64,000 nucleotides of DNA from contig QUIQ01000001.1 in NCBI GenBank assembly GCA_003480165.1, forward strand, positions 62,001 through 126,000, written 5' to 3'. The position numbers and the translations under genes were made by a program. The stretch comes from Firmicutes bacterium AM41-11. Its GTDB lineage: Bacteria; Bacillota_I; Bacilli_A; Erysipelotrichales; Erysipelotrichaceae. The notes under the pieces are model-generated. The model was not told the DNA's origin. It did not search any database and saw only the letters and a list, made by a program, of their open reading frames with translations. Of this stretch, positions 9,062-18,574 are shown one piece after another. Position 1 is the first letter of the stretch. Each line of letters begins with the position of its first letter.

Positions 9062-10378
9062 TTATTTCCATCCTTCTATATATTTATGCACAAGATCTTT
9101 AAAGATTTCCCCACGAACTTCATAATTCTTAAATTGATCAAAGCTTGAACAAGCAGGGCTTAATAAAATCGTATCACCTGGTTGGGCAATTTCACAAGCT
9201 TTTTCAAAGGCTTCTTCCATTGTCTCACAAGAAGTTTGATGCGTAAAAATCGGTTTAAAATGATCTTTTGTTTGACCAAAAGAGAAACAATGTTTCACCT
9301 TTCCATCAAATTGTTTTAAATCATCGAAAGAAATGTGTTTATCTTTTCCCCCGCATAATAAGATTACATTTTTATCAAAAGCACTTAATGCTGCACAAGC
9401 ACTGTGGGTATTGGTCGCTTTCGTATCATTATAAACACGAATATCATTAAATGTATCGACATATTCAATACGATGTTCTACCCCTTTAAAAGAAGAAATT
9501 ACTTCACGAATATCTTTAATCGATACTCCCATATGATAGGCCATACAAGCAGCCATCATCGCATTACCACAGTTAAAATCACCAACGATCTTTAAATCTT
9601 TTACATCAAATAATTCCAAATCCTTTAACCAGACTTTTCCATATTTCACATAAAGATCCACATCATCTCTTTTTAACGAAAAATCAATAACTTGACAAGG
9701 AATATCCTTGGCATATTTCATAACATTTTCATCATCTACATTACGGATAAAGAAGTCATCTTTTGTTTCATTTTTATAAATGCGCATTTTTGATGAATAA
9801 TAGTCTTCCAAAGAATCCATATAATCTAAATGATCAGGAGCAAGATTGCTCACAGTACTAATATGGGGACGGAATTGATCAATCCCTAATAATTGAAAGT
9901 TACTTAACTCTAGAGCAACATCTTTTTTTGTACCATCGCTCTGCAAAGCTTGTTCACTTAAAGGAATACCTATATTCCCTGCGACAAGACTTGGAGCTTT
10001 CTTTGAAAGCATTTCATAAAGCAAGGTTGTGATCGTTGTTTTACCATCAGTACCCGTAACTGCAGCATAACGGAATTCTGGTGTAAAACGATATGCGATT
10101 TCAATTTCAGTATAAATGGGAACCTTATGATCCACAAAATAATTAACAATTTCCACTCGATACGGAATACCAGGATTCTTAACCACAAAGGCATAATCCG
10201 TGTTTTTTAAAGAATCTGGATGTCCCCCATCAACAACCGTAATACCTTGGTCGATTAATTCTTGTTTATTATCAATCACATTCGAATCAGTTAAGATTAC
10301 TGCATACCCATGATTTCGCAATAGATGACTGACCGCAATCCCACTACGGGCTGCACCAATAACTAATACTTTCTCCAT
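9062..10378 (-). CDS. murD: UDP-N-acetylmuramoyl-L-alanine--D-glutamate ligase
   Basis: Cytoplasmic Mur ligase that adds D-glutamate to UDP-MurNAc-L-Ala with ATP. The protein has 438 residues. The N-terminal Rossmann domain begins VLVIGAARSGIA. The ATP loop is GTDGKTTITTLL near residue 112, with alanine-free spacing normal for MurD. The central segment YNDTKATNTHSA near residue 313 and LLCGGKDKH are typical of the C-terminal domain. GGGGTGATG provides the ribosome site, and only one base separates the gene from the mraY stop. Confidence 0.97.
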   Translation of the reverse strand: MEKVLVIGAARSGIAVSHLLRNHGYAVILTDSNVIDNKQELIDQGITVVDGGHPDSLKNTDYAFVVKNPGIPYRVEIVNYFVDHKVPIYTEIEIAYRFTPEFRYAAVTGTDGKTTITTLLYEMLSKKAPSLVAGNIGIPLSEQALQSDGTKKDVALELSNFQLLGIDQFRPHISTVSNLAPDHLDYMDSLEDYYSSKMRIYKNETKDDFFIRNVDDENVMKYAKDIPCQVIDFSLKRDDVDLYVKYGKVWLKDLELFDVKDLKIVGDFNCGNAMMAACMAYHMGVSIKDIREVISSFKGVEHRIEYVDTFNDIRVYNDTKATNTHSACAALSAFDKNVILLCGGKDKHISFDDLKQFDGKVKHCFSFGQTKDHFKPIFTHQTSCETMEEAFEKACEIAQPGDTILLSPACSSFDQFKNYEVRGEIFKDLVHKYIEGWK

Positions 10379-10379
10379 C

Positions 10380-11360
10380 TTACATCACCCCAATCCATGT
10401 ACCTAAAATGGCTAAAATTACACCGACTAACCAAAATCTAGAGACAACTTTCTCTTCTGACCAGCCACCTTTTTCAAAGTGATGATGTAAAGGAGCCATA
10501 CGGAAAATTCGCTTATGCGTACGTTTATAATAGGAAACTTGAATCATTACACTAAGTACTTCGGCAACAAATACGCCACCAATCAAAATCAATAAAACTT
10601 CTTGTTTTAAAATCATCGCAACCCCAGCTAATAAACCACCAAGGGCTAAAGAGCCAGTATCTCCCATAAAGATTTGAGCAGGGTGTTTATTGTATTTTAG
10701 ATAACCTAATAAAGAAGCAATAACAAGTACAATAAAGAAAGCGAGATTATTCTGAGCACCGCGCAAAGAAAAAATCAAAAACGGCACTAAGGCAATAATC
10801 ATTTGTCCAGCACAAAGGCCATCAACACCATCCGTTAAATTCACTGCATTGGTTTCTGCTGTAAACATAATAAAAATCAGCACAAAGTAGAAGATACCTA
10901 AAGGAATGGATACATTCACAATTGGAATCCATAAATCCATCGAAGCACCAGAAACCATATATAAAATAAAGAAGACAACAGCTAAAACGGACTGCAAGAA
11001 GAATTTTGCCTTTGGTTTTAGTCCTTCATTATTTTTCTGTACAACAATAATATAATCATCAATAAAGCCAATTAAGCCATAACCAACAAAGGCGAGTAAA
11101 ACGATCCAAATCTGAAGTTCTAAATCAACTAGATGGAATAAGGCAAAGACCAAATAGATGACTACTGGTACAAAAATAAAGGCCAATCCACCCATCGTAG
11201 GTGTTCCCGTTTTGGACTTATGACTCTCTAATCCTTCTTCTCTTTCGGTTTGACCAAATTTAATCTTATGTAAATAGCGAATCAAGCGCGGCATAATCGC
11301 CAGCGTCAAAACTAAACTACAAAGAAAACCAATACAATATATAATAAAATGTGGCAACAT
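10380..11360 (-). CDS. mraY: Phospho-N-acetylmuramoyl-pentapeptide transferase
   Basis: Integral membrane enzyme that moves phospho-MurNAc-pentapeptide onto undecaprenyl phosphate, forming lipid I. It has 326 residues and about ten membrane segments. Catalytic landmarks are FIDDY near residue 100, NLTDGVDGLC near residue 177, MGDTGSLALGG near residue 231 and HHHFEKGGW near residue 292. TTGGAG precedes the ATG. It heads the operon with murD and uppP. A TATAAT box at 11395-11400 with TGn extension is the likely promoter. Confidence 0.97.
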   Translation of the reverse strand: MLPHFIIYCIGFLCSLVLTLAIMPRLIRYLHKIKFGQTEREEGLESHKSKTGTPTMGGLAFIFVPVVIYLVFALFHLVDLELQIWIVLLAFVGYGLIGFIDDYIIVVQKNNEGLKPKAKFFLQSVLAVVFFILYMVSGASMDLWIPIVNVSIPLGIFYFVLIFIMFTAETNAVNLTDGVDGLCAGQMIIALVPFLIFSLRGAQNNLAFFIVLVIASLLGYLKYNKHPAQIFMGDTGSLALGGLLAGVAMILKQEVLLILIGGVFVAEVLSVMIQVSYYKRTHKRIFRMAPLHHHFEKGGWSEEKVVSRFWLVGVILAILGTWIGVM

Positions 11361-11394
11361 AGTTCATCTCCAATCAACGGAGTTATTATATCAT

Positions 11395-11403
11395 TATCAA
11401 CTT
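11395..11403 (-). promoter_or_regulatory. Extended -10 box of mraY operon
   Basis: TGATATAAT on the minus strand, about 35 bases before the mraY ATG. No clear -35 is seen. Confidence 0.45.
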
Positions 11404-11426
11404 AGTCAAACAAATTAAATTTGTGC

Positions 11427-11455
11427 TTGAAATACCTAGATTGAAATGATATTAT
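11427..11455 (+). promoter_or_regulatory. rpmB promoter
   Basis: TTGAAA (11427-11432) and TATTAT (11450-11455) are separated by exactly 17 bases. The predicted transcript starts about 50 bases before rpmB. Confidence 0.65.
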
Positions 11456-11510
11456 AACTAAGCGATTGTGAACTCAATCAACCATATTATTAAAAAGGAG
11501 GACAATCAAG

Positions 11511-11702
11511 ATGTCAAAAAGATGTGAAGTATCTGGACGTGGTCCTTTATCAGGAAATAGACGTTCTCACTCAATGCGAGCTACTCGTCGTAAATGGAAT
11601 GTAAATTTACAAAAGGTACGTGTAGTAGTCGATGGTAAACCACAAACAATCAAAGTGAGTGCAAGAGCCTTAAGAACTTTAAAGAAACAAGGTGCTATTT
11701 AA
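11511..11702 (+). CDS. rpmB: 50S ribosomal protein L28
   Basis: A 63-residue basic ribosomal protein of the large subunit. The start SKRCEVSGRGP and the central NRRSHSMRATRRKW are diagnostic. A perfect AAGGAGG lies nine bases before the ATG. In other Bacillota rpmB stands next to the rsgA-rpe-thiN cluster, facing the opposite way, and the same holds here, with one extra gene in between. It is monocistronic, with its own promoter and terminator. Confidence 0.97.
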   Translation: MSKRCEVSGRGPLSGNRRSHSMRATRRKWNVNLQKVRVVVDGKPQTIKVSARALRTLKKQGAI

Positions 11703-11720
11703 TAAGGACAAAAAATAGGA

Positions 11721-11750
11721 TGGACATAGAAATATGTCCACCTTTTTTTT
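11721..11750 (+). terminator. rpmB terminator
   Basis: TGGACATA and TATGTCCA pair around GAAA and are followed by CC and eight T residues. Confidence 0.9.
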
Positions 11751-12987
11751 ATTTTACCGTCATAGAATAAAACCAGCGTGAGATAATCGGACTATTCGCT
11801 TTAGCGTACTCTTTCTCCAACCAGTCAAAGTATAAGCCAGGTGAAAAAATTCCTTGAAGCGTCAACAGATCACTTTCTAAAGCCTTTAAGACACTATCAA
11901 TAAATAAAGCACAATTTACCCCTACGGCCCAATACGTTTTAAAACGTCCTGATTCAATTTGATAAAAATTGGCATCTGCATAGACTTTTAAACGATTGGC
12001 ATAATCATCCTTTAACAATTTTAAACGATGGGAAGACGATTCGATCGGTGCATGCCATGGTGTAGATATATCCTTAAAATACTGAAGCTTTTCCGCAATT
12101 AAAGTATCTTGTTTGGCAGTAGTTTTCACCCCATATTCAAAAATCGAATTATTCTCATTGGATAAAATCATAGGTAGATATTTCTCATAAGGTGCAATAA
12201 AGAAAACCCCATTACCAACGGTTCCATTTAAATGTTGGCTGGCTTTATTATAGTTTCCATAACTATAGACCATCCCATTAAATACAACGGTTATATGACC
12301 GAACTTCTGAAACCCTTTAGGACCTACATGAACCATAAGCCGTAAGTTCGTTGGTTCTTGTTTATCGTTTTTTTCATTCTTTGTCTCATGATTCTTTTTA
12401 TAAGAAATCGCCCAATCTGGCAAAAAAGCAGATAAAAGAATTGGTAAAGATAAACGATACTTCCGTGACCAGCTCGCATTCTGTCCTGGATTGATAACCA
12501 TCATCGCATCATTCACATAACGAAAGCCCAGCAACAGAACATATACACCTAAAAGCATCATAATAAGATAGCTTTTGAAATCATTATAAAACAGCAAAAA
12601 CAAGGCTAAAAATAAAAAGGCTAAGCCATGAAAGAAAGTAGTGACCCTGCGTTTATTGGCATTCCAAAAATAGATGCCCCATTGAATAAACGTACAAATA
12701 CTATAAATGATACAATACGCACCAAATCCAACCCGCATTACCCATTGCGGAAAAAAGTGATGATTGTATAAAAAAAGTGCGAAAAGCAAGGATCCAAAAG
12801 AAAAGACCAGATCCATTTTGTTTCGCTTCTGAACAAAACGTAATACCAATAATATGCAGTTACCGAAAGACAGTAAAATGGCAGCTAATAAAATCAAGAT
12901 AAAAACTTGGTTTGGAATAAAAAGCATAATCAAACCAGCACAAATGAAACTAATGCCAATCAATAAATCGATTTTACTTTCTGCCAT
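11749..12987 (-). CDS. Membrane protein: HdeD-like helices plus probable permuted papain-like domain
   Basis: A 412-residue protein I cannot name. Residues 1-170 hold about six hydrophobic segments in the spaced-pair pattern of HdeD-like proteins. After a charged linker (KKNHETKNEKNDKQ, near residue 200) comes a soluble domain of about 200 residues. It contains FGHITVVFNGMVYSYG near residue 230 and GVNCALFIDSVL near residue 365. A histidine before the cysteine, each in such a setting, is the order found in circularly permuted NlpC/P60 (YiiX/LRAT-like) enzymes, which cleave amide or thioester bonds. That match is by eye and is inference. GGGAG precedes the ATG. The gene follows thiN by 12 bases and is probably the last gene of the priA-to-thiN run. 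Confidence 0.55.
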   Translation of the reverse strand: MAESKIDLLIGISFICAGLIMLFIPNQVFILILLAAILLSFGNCILLVLRFVQKRNKMDLVFSFGSLLFALFLYNHHFFPQWVMRVGFGAYCIIYSICTFIQWGIYFWNANKRRVTTFFHGLAFLFLALFLLFYNDFKSYLIMMLLGVYVLLLGFRYVNDAMMVINPGQNASWSRKYRLSLPILLSAFLPDWAISYKKNHETKNEKNDKQEPTNLRLMVHVGPKGFQKFGHITVVFNGMVYSYGNYNKASQHLNGTVGNGVFFIAPYEKYLPMILSNENNSIFEYGVKTTAKQDTLIAEKLQYFKDISTPWHAPIESSSHRLKLLKDDYANRLKVYADANFYQIESGRFKTYWAVGVNCALFIDSVLKALESDLLTLQGIFSPGLYFDWLEKEYAKANSPIISRWFYSMTVK

Positions 12988-12999
12988 ATGTACTCCCTT

Positions 13000-13605
13000 C
13001 TATTTTAAATTCGACTCAACACATAAAAACTTTCCAGAATGCACGGTAACAATGCCTTCTTTACCCAAAAAAGAATTGCTGGAAAGATAGAGATCTGAAC
13101 AAGTAACCTTACGATGCTCTAATGGATATTTGAAGTTCTCTAAAGAGATTTCTCCAGCTTCCAGAGCAAAGAAAGATACATGCTGATACCTTGCCGCCAG
13201 CGTATATCTTCCCTTTTCCAACAAAGTAATTTTCTGGTTTTCATCCATTAAGACCAAGGAAGCATCTCGGTACATCATTAAACCAAGATTGATGATCGTA
13301 TGATCTAAGCGGCCCGAAATTGCTCCCCATAAAACAATATTTGTATAACCTTGCTCTTTTGCCAGGCGCAAAGCTAACTCGCTGTCGGTTTCATTTTTTT
13401 CGATAGGATGTTTATAGACCCTTGTCTGTGAACAAACATAAGCATAATCTTCTTCCGACATCGAATCAAAATCACCAACCGCAAACTGAATTGGCAAGCC
13501 AGCCTGTAAAATCAAAAGCGCACCCGCATCTACCCCAATATAATCCACATCTTCCAAAGTTGGAACACTGTGTGATTTAGGGGTAATTAATAATGCTTGT
13601 TTCAT
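13000..13605 (-). CDS. thiN: Thiamine pyrophosphokinase
   Basis: Converts thiamine and ATP to thiamine pyrophosphate in the cytoplasm. The 201-residue protein shows GVDAGALLIL near residue 24, VGDFDSM near residue 42, and KNETDSELAL near residue 70; these acidic motifs bind magnesium and ATP. GRLDH near residue 104 is the thiamine-site motif. Its ATG overlaps the rpe stop as ATGA and has no clear ribosome site, so translation is probably coupled. The rpe-thiN pairing is standard in Bacillota. Confidence 0.93.
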   Translation of the reverse strand: MKQALLITPKSHSVPTLEDVDYIGVDAGALLILQAGLPIQFAVGDFDSMSEEDYAYVCSQTRVYKHPIEKNETDSELALRLAKEQGYTNIVLWGAISGRLDHTIINLGLMMYRDASLVLMDENQKITLLEKGRYTLAARYQHVSFFALEAGEISLENFKYPLEHRKVTCSDLYLSSNSFLGKEGIVTVHSGKFLCVESNLK

Positions 13606-14261
13606 CGAAGTAAAGAAGCTACTTGTTCAACAATATCGCCTTTAAAGACATAGCTTCCAGCTACAAGCGTATCACTACCAGCTTCAATAGCGGTATGATA
13701 AGTCGAACCATTGATACCACCATCTACTTCAATTCGATAGGAATAACCTTTTTCATCTCTTTTGTTTTTTAGCCAAGTTACTTTAGACATCATGTCTTTC
13801 ATAAAAGATTGACCACCAAAACCAGGTTCAACTGTCATAACCAAAACCATATCCACTTGATCTAAAATCGGTTCAATAAAAGCAACATCGGTTTTAGGTT
13901 TAATGACAACACCCGCTTTTACGCCTTTTTCATGAAGTACTTTTAACAAGTTGGAAATACGGTTTAAATCATTATCCAAGGCCTCAACATGGAAAGTCAC
14001 CATATCAGCCCCTGCATCGACAAAGATTGGTGCATATTTTTCTGGATCTGAAACCATCAAATGCACATCTAAGACCATATCCGTCATCTTACGGAAACCT
14101 TTTAAAATGTCGGGACCAAAAGTGATATTTGGCACAAAATGTCCATCCATGACATCAAAGTGCATCCATTCTGCTTTTGATGCATTTAATGCATCTACCT
14201 GCTCCTTCATTTTAGAATAATCCATCGATAAAACCGATGGAGAAATAATAATTTGGCTCAT
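13602..14261 (-). CDS. rpe: Ribulose-phosphate 3-epimerase
   Basis: TIM-barrel metalloenzyme of the pentose phosphate pathway that interconverts ribulose 5-phosphate and xylulose 5-phosphate. The 219 residues show SVLSMDYSKM near residue 9, HFDVMDGHFVPNITFGP near residue 34, DVHLMVSDPE near residue 65, MTVEPGFGGQ near residue 140 and EVDGGIN near residue 175. AAGGAGGG precedes the ATG, which overlaps the rsgA stop. Confidence 0.97.
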   Translation of the reverse strand: MSQIIISPSVLSMDYSKMKEQVDALNASKAEWMHFDVMDGHFVPNITFGPDILKGFRKMTDMVLDVHLMVSDPEKYAPIFVDAGADMVTFHVEALDNDLNRISNLLKVLHEKGVKAGVVIKPKTDVAFIEPILDQVDMVLVMTVEPGFGGQSFMKDMMSKVTWLKNKRDEKGYSYRIEVDGGINGSTYHTAIEAGSDTLVAGSYVFKGDIVEQVASLLR

Positions 14262-15100
14262 ACTAGACCCTCCTTTATAGCCTTATAATCCTCATACATC
14301 AAGGGATTAACTTCTCCCTTTTCAACCGCTTCTTTAATTGCACAATCTGGCTCTTTTAAGTGTTGGCAATCTTTAAAGCGACAGGAACCAAGATAAGGTT
14401 TGAAATCAAAAATCACTTCATCTAAGTGATCCAAATTCAAACGTGTGAAATCCAAGCTGGAAAAACCTGGTGTATCCGCAACCAAACCATGGGCGACATG
14501 ATGTAATTGACAATGACGAGTCGTGTGTTTTCCGCGTCCTAAAGCTTTGGAAATAGCCTGGGTCTGAAGGGAAAAACTCGGATCTAAGCGATTCAACAAG
14601 GAACTCTTTCCTGCTCCAGACTGACCACATAAGACACTGACCTTCCCATCCAATACTTCTTTTAAGGCATCATCATTACTACCAGGGTGCGTATACACCA
14701 TTTTATATCCCGCTTTTTTATACCAAAGTAATTCATTAGAATAATCCTCGATATTTACTAAATCAGATTTCGTGATACAAATGATTGGTTCAACCCCAGC
14801 TAAAGAAACCAAGATAATCAAACGATTTAAAAGATGAGAGGAATAATCCGGATCTTTCATACTCGTTACAATCAATGCTTGATCGACATTGGCAATAGCA
14901 GGACGTAATAAACGATTTTTTCGAGGACAGACCTTATGAATCCGAAATACATCTTCTACAGCTTCAAACTCGACCCAGTCCCCCACAACCGGAACCATGC
15001 CTTTACGCATCTTGCCTCGTGCTTTTGCCTCAATCAAACGATTTTCATATTCAATGGTATATTGATTGGAAATTATTTTAACAATTCGACCTTTATTCAT
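14258..15100 (-). CDS. rsgA: Ribosome small-subunit GTPase RsgA
   Basis: Circularly permuted GTPase that binds the 30S subunit late in assembly. The 280 residues give the expected order: N-terminal OB domain, then G4 TKSD near residue 120, G1 GQSGAGKSSLLN near residue 164, and G3 DTPGF near residue 210. The C-terminal zinc finger is CRFKDCQHLKEPDC near residue 248. The ATG follows the kinase stop by two bases without a ribosome site, suggesting coupled translation with the PASTA kinase. Confidence 0.96.
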   Translation of the reverse strand: MNKGRIVKIISNQYTIEYENRLIEAKARGKMRKGMVPVVGDWVEFEAVEDVFRIHKVCPRKNRLLRPAIANVDQALIVTSMKDPDYSSHLLNRLIILVSLAGVEPIICITKSDLVNIEDYSNELLWYKKAGYKMVYTHPGSNDDALKEVLDGKVSVLCGQSGAGKSSLLNRLDPSFSLQTQAISKALGRGKHTTRHCQLHHVAHGLVADTPGFSSLDFTRLNLDHLDEVIFDFKPYLGSCRFKDCQHLKEPDCAIKEAVEKGEVNPLMYEDYKAIKEGLV

Positions 15101-15102
15101 AG

Positions 15103-16767
15103 TTATTCATAGAACAATGTTACAACACTGTCTGATCCTTCCTGTGTATACCTAGCTCCGACAACAGGGTCTACGCTCACAACATAGCCTTGTTCATTAT
15201 CATTACTAACACCCGATAAAACGACCGCAATCCCTTTATCATTTAAATACTCTTTGGCAGCATTGACTTCCATACCAATTAATTTTTCCGGAATCACAAT
15301 ACTTGGATAACGACTCACAGTAAAGGTAATCGTCTGTTTTTTATTGGGATCAATACGCTTACCTGCTTTTATACCCCTTTGCGAAAGAACAATATTAGGA
15401 TCGGTATCAGCCACATCTTTATATTTGATTTTAATGGTAAGCTTTACGCCACTCTCTTTTATCTCTTTGCGAACATCACTGATCGTACGACCAGTAAAAT
15501 CTTTGACAAAATAACCGGGGCCCTTTGATACCGTTAAAACAATTTGATTCGAAGACTGAATAACTTCACCGGAATCATAATTGGTAGAAATCACTTCATC
15601 TTTCGGTACGGTATCGCTTAAAACTTTCTTTACTTTAATGTTATGAAAATTGTGTTTCTTTAAAGCGAGTTCAGCATCCGTATAGTTTTGATCAACCACA
15701 TCCGGAATCGTTTCATACCCTAAGAAACCATCAATCTTGATTTTCCCACTAGCAGTAGCACTTAATAAGATTAAAGCACAAATTAAAGAGACCGCAATAA
15801 GGCCTAAACCAACCGATTTCCATTGGATGGGTTTTTTCTCTTCTTTGACTGGTTCATCCGAATATTCGACTTGGACATGTCCATCATTGACATCGACTTT
15901 GGTGATATTTGGTGCTTCAAATTCAATCCGGCTTTCATTACGCCGATTCCAATCCATACAATGCTCTAAATCATCCAACATGTCATCGGTTTTCATATAC
16001 CGATTTGCAGGATTTTTAGCCGTTGCCTTTAAAATGATGTTTTCTACGGATTGCGGAATTGAAGCGTTAAAATCACGAACATAAGGAATAGGTTCACGTA
16101 AATGTTTAACTGCTATCTCCGTTGGCGTTTTGCCATGAAAAGGTACATCCCCAGTTAGAAGCTCATAAAAAACAATCCCTAAAGAATATATATCGACTTG
16201 TTCGGTTGCATCTTTTCCCTGAGCTGTTTCTGGCGCTAAATAATGTGCTGAACCCATAACCGCATTATTTAATGTCAATTGAACCGCATCATTAGCAATC
16301 GCAATCCCAAAATCCGTTATTTTAACCGTTCCATCATCTTTAACCAAAACATTCTGCGGTTTAATATCCCGATGAATGATATGGTGGGCATGCGCATGAC
16401 AAATCGCGCTGGTTAGTTGCATCATAATATGAATCGATTCACTAACACTTAAAGCACCCCGTTGGGCAATCATCTGTTTTAACGTTCGCCCACGGATATA
16501 TTCCATAACAATATAATGCATCCCTTCATATTCCCCAACATCATAGATATCAACTACATTAGGATGGGATAAACGACTTGCGGCACTGGCTTCTCTTTGA
16601 AAGCGAACCAAAGTCATCGCATCATCGGAAAGTTTAGGTCGTAAGACTTTAATTGCTACGATCCGATTAAGAATAATATCTTTAGCTTTAAAAACATCGG
16701 CCATACCACCTTGTCCAATTAAAGAAATGATGTCATATCGATTGGCAATTTGTTTAATCAACTCCAT
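15103..16767 (-). CDS. prkC: PASTA-domain serine/threonine protein kinase (PrkC/PknB type)
   Basis: Membrane receptor kinase that senses muropeptides or lipid II and controls cell-wall and stress physiology. It has 554 residues. The kinase domain includes GQGGMADVFKA near residue 18, AIKVLR for the ATP lysine, HRDIKPQNVL near residue 133 and DFGIA. One membrane helix lies near residues 323-343. Three PASTA repeats follow, starting near residues 355, 420 and 490. The ATG at 16767 has GAGG six bases before it and overlaps prpC by 14 bases; further upstream in-frame codons lie inside prpC and have no ribosome site. Kinase and phosphatase together form the usual signalling pair. Confidence 0.95.
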   Translation of the reverse strand: MELIKQIANRYDIISLIGQGGMADVFKAKDIILNRIVAIKVLRPKLSDDAMTLVRFQREASAASRLSHPNVVDIYDVGEYEGMHYIVMEYIRGRTLKQMIAQRGALSVSESIHIMMQLTSAICHAHAHHIIHRDIKPQNVLVKDDGTVKITDFGIAIANDAVQLTLNNAVMGSAHYLAPETAQGKDATEQVDIYSLGIVFYELLTGDVPFHGKTPTEIAVKHLREPIPYVRDFNASIPQSVENIILKATAKNPANRYMKTDDMLDDLEHCMDWNRRNESRIEFEAPNITKVDVNDGHVQVEYSDEPVKEEKKPIQWKSVGLGLIAVSLICALILLSATASGKIKIDGFLGYETIPDVVDQNYTDAELALKKHNFHNIKVKKVLSDTVPKDEVISTNYDSGEVIQSSNQIVLTVSKGPGYFVKDFTGRTISDVRKEIKESGVKLTIKIKYKDVADTDPNIVLSQRGIKAGKRIDPNKKQTITFTVSRYPSIVIPEKLIGMEVNAAKEYLNDKGIAVVLSGVSNDNEQGYVVSVDPVVGARYTQEGSDSVVTLFYE

Positions 16768-17506
16768 AGGCATCCTCATCATTTTCAAATAAGACAACGG
16801 TGCAATTATCATAGCCTCCCGCCTGGTTGGCTTGTTCAAGTAATAACATAGATTTTTCTTCCAAACTCATTTCCGGATTTTCGACAATCACTTCAATCAC
16901 ATCTTGCGGAACATAGCCATGTAAACCATCACTCGATAACAATAAATACTTATAAGTTGATTCGATTTTATGGAAATCAATTTGGAATACATGCCATACC
17001 CCTAAGGCATTGGTAAGTGTGTTGCGCTGTTTATGCGTTTTGGCTTCTTCACGAGAAATTTCCCCATTGGCTAGTAATTTTGCGACCACATTGTGATCTT
17101 CACTCATCTGAATCAAGCCTTCTTGATAGTCCGCATAAACACGTGAATCACCTACATTGAAAATATAGGTATTTCCCTTTGTATAAATAAAGCCCACACA
17201 AGTTGTTCCCATACCTTTTTGGTCCTGGGAGTGCATCGCTTTATAGAAAATGGCATCATTGGCGCGATTTAAAACCGTTTGAATCCATTCATCGACTTCA
17301 TAATCATGATCCAAAACAGGGTTTTTCTGGAACGCTGCTTCAATCGTTTGCACCGCAATATGACTAGCTACTTCTCCAGCTGCCGATCCCCCAATTCCAT
17401 CGCAAACGACACCAATCCAATCCCCACGTTCATTTTGAAACGTGACATAAGCATCTTCATTTTGTTCACGTATTAATCCAATATCGCTATTACCAAATGA
17501 TCTCAT
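16754..17506 (-). CDS. prpC: PP2C-family protein phosphatase (PrpC/Stp)
   Basis: Manganese- or magnesium-dependent phosphatase that reverses the action of the adjacent PASTA kinase. The 250 residues show GLIREQNEDA near residue 9, VCDGIGGSAAGEVAS near residue 33, GDSRVY near residue 120, LLSSDGLHGYV near residue 188 and GGYDNCTVV near residue 230. The metal-binding aspartates are all present. Its ATG overlaps the rlmN stop as ATGA, with AAAGGA nine bases upstream. Confidence 0.96.
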   Translation of the reverse strand: MRSFGNSDIGLIREQNEDAYVTFQNERGDWIGVVCDGIGGSAAGEVASHIAVQTIEAAFQKNPVLDHDYEVDEWIQTVLNRANDAIFYKAMHSQDQKGMGTTCVGFIYTKGNTYIFNVGDSRVYADYQEGLIQMSEDHNVVAKLLANGEISREEAKTHKQRNTLTNALGVWHVFQIDFHKIESTYKYLLLSSDGLHGYVPQDVIEVIVENPEMSLEEKSMLLLEQANQAGGYDNCTVVLFENDEDAYGVD

Positions 17507-18549
17507 TGTCCATTTCCTTTCTTCAATTCATTGATACGCAATTGACCACATGCTGCATCAATGTCTTGTCCATGCTCTTTACGAATCGTGGCACGAACAT
17601 GATTCTTCATCAATAAGTCATAGAAAACCATGGCTTCATCATGTTTAACACTTTTAAATTGCTTTTCATCCACCGAATTATACGGAATCAAATTGACATA
17701 GGCATTTAAACCCTTTAATAATTTAGCCAATTGGCGCGCATGTTCCGGTTGATCATTTACACCCTTTAATAAAATATATTCAAAAGTCAAACGACGATTG
17801 TTCTCTTGGCCGTAAAAACGAATGGCTTCCATTAATTCATCCAATGGATAAGCCTTACTGACAGGCATTAATTCCTGGCGTAAAGCCTGATTTGGGGCAT
17901 GCAAGCTAATCGCAAGATTGTATTGTGTATGCGCTTTGGAAAAATCATAAATGCGCGGAACGATTCCACAAGTAGAAACTGTAATATGGCGTGAACCAAT
18001 CCCTAAACCACGATCATGATTCACCGTTTCTAAAAAGGTCATCAAATTCTCATAGTTATCAAAAGGTTCGCCAGTTCCCATCACAACAATATGACTTAAA
18101 CGATCATTGGTCTTATCCAACTCTCTTTGAATCTTTAATACCTGGGCAACCATTTCCCCACTTGTTAAGTCGCGTTTTTTCTTCGTTAATCCACTGGCAC
18201 AAAAAGCACAGCCCATATTACAGCCAACCTGACTGGAAACACAGACACTCTTTCCATAATCAAATACCATCATAACCGATTCAAGTAAGGAACCATCTTC
18301 GGTGGCAAATAGAAATTTGGTTGTACCATCATGAGAAACTTGTTTACGTACCAAACGCAATGGATCAATAGAATAATGGGCTTTTAAAATTTCCCGTGTA
18401 TCCTTGCTTAAATTCGTCATAGCATCAAAATCTGTAACTCGCTCGCGATAAAGCCATTGAAAAATCTGATGCCCGCGAAATTTTTTCCAACCAAAACTTT
18501 CCGCTAAGTCGCGCATTTGTTCGTAAGTAAAATCATATAAACTTTGCAT
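17503..18549 (-). CDS. rlmN: 23S rRNA (adenine2503-C2)/tRNA methyltransferase RlmN
   Basis: Radical SAM enzyme that methylates A2503 of 23S rRNA and A37 of some tRNAs. The 348 residues carry the cluster motif as CNMGCAFC near residue 115 and GTGEPFDN near residue 168. The catalytic C-terminal cysteine lies in AACGQLR near residue 336. An extended -10 TGCTATAAT lies about 30 bases upstream and TGAGGT gives the ribosome site, so the rlmN-to-thiN run may have its own promoter. Confidence 0.96.
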   Translation of the reverse strand: MQSLYDFTYEQMRDLAESFGWKKFRGHQIFQWLYRERVTDFDAMTNLSKDTREILKAHYSIDPLRLVRKQVSHDGTTKFLFATEDGSLLESVMMVFDYGKSVCVSSQVGCNMGCAFCASGLTKKKRDLTSGEMVAQVLKIQRELDKTNDRLSHIVVMGTGEPFDNYENLMTFLETVNHDRGLGIGSRHITVSTCGIVPRIYDFSKAHTQYNLAISLHAPNQALRQELMPVSKAYPLDELMEAIRFYGQENNRRLTFEYILLKGVNDQPEHARQLAKLLKGLNAYVNLIPYNSVDEKQFKSVKHDEAMVFYDLLMKNHVRATIRKEHGQDIDAACGQLRINELKKGNGQ

Positions 18550-18574
18550 GCATGTACCTCAATCTATCCTATTA

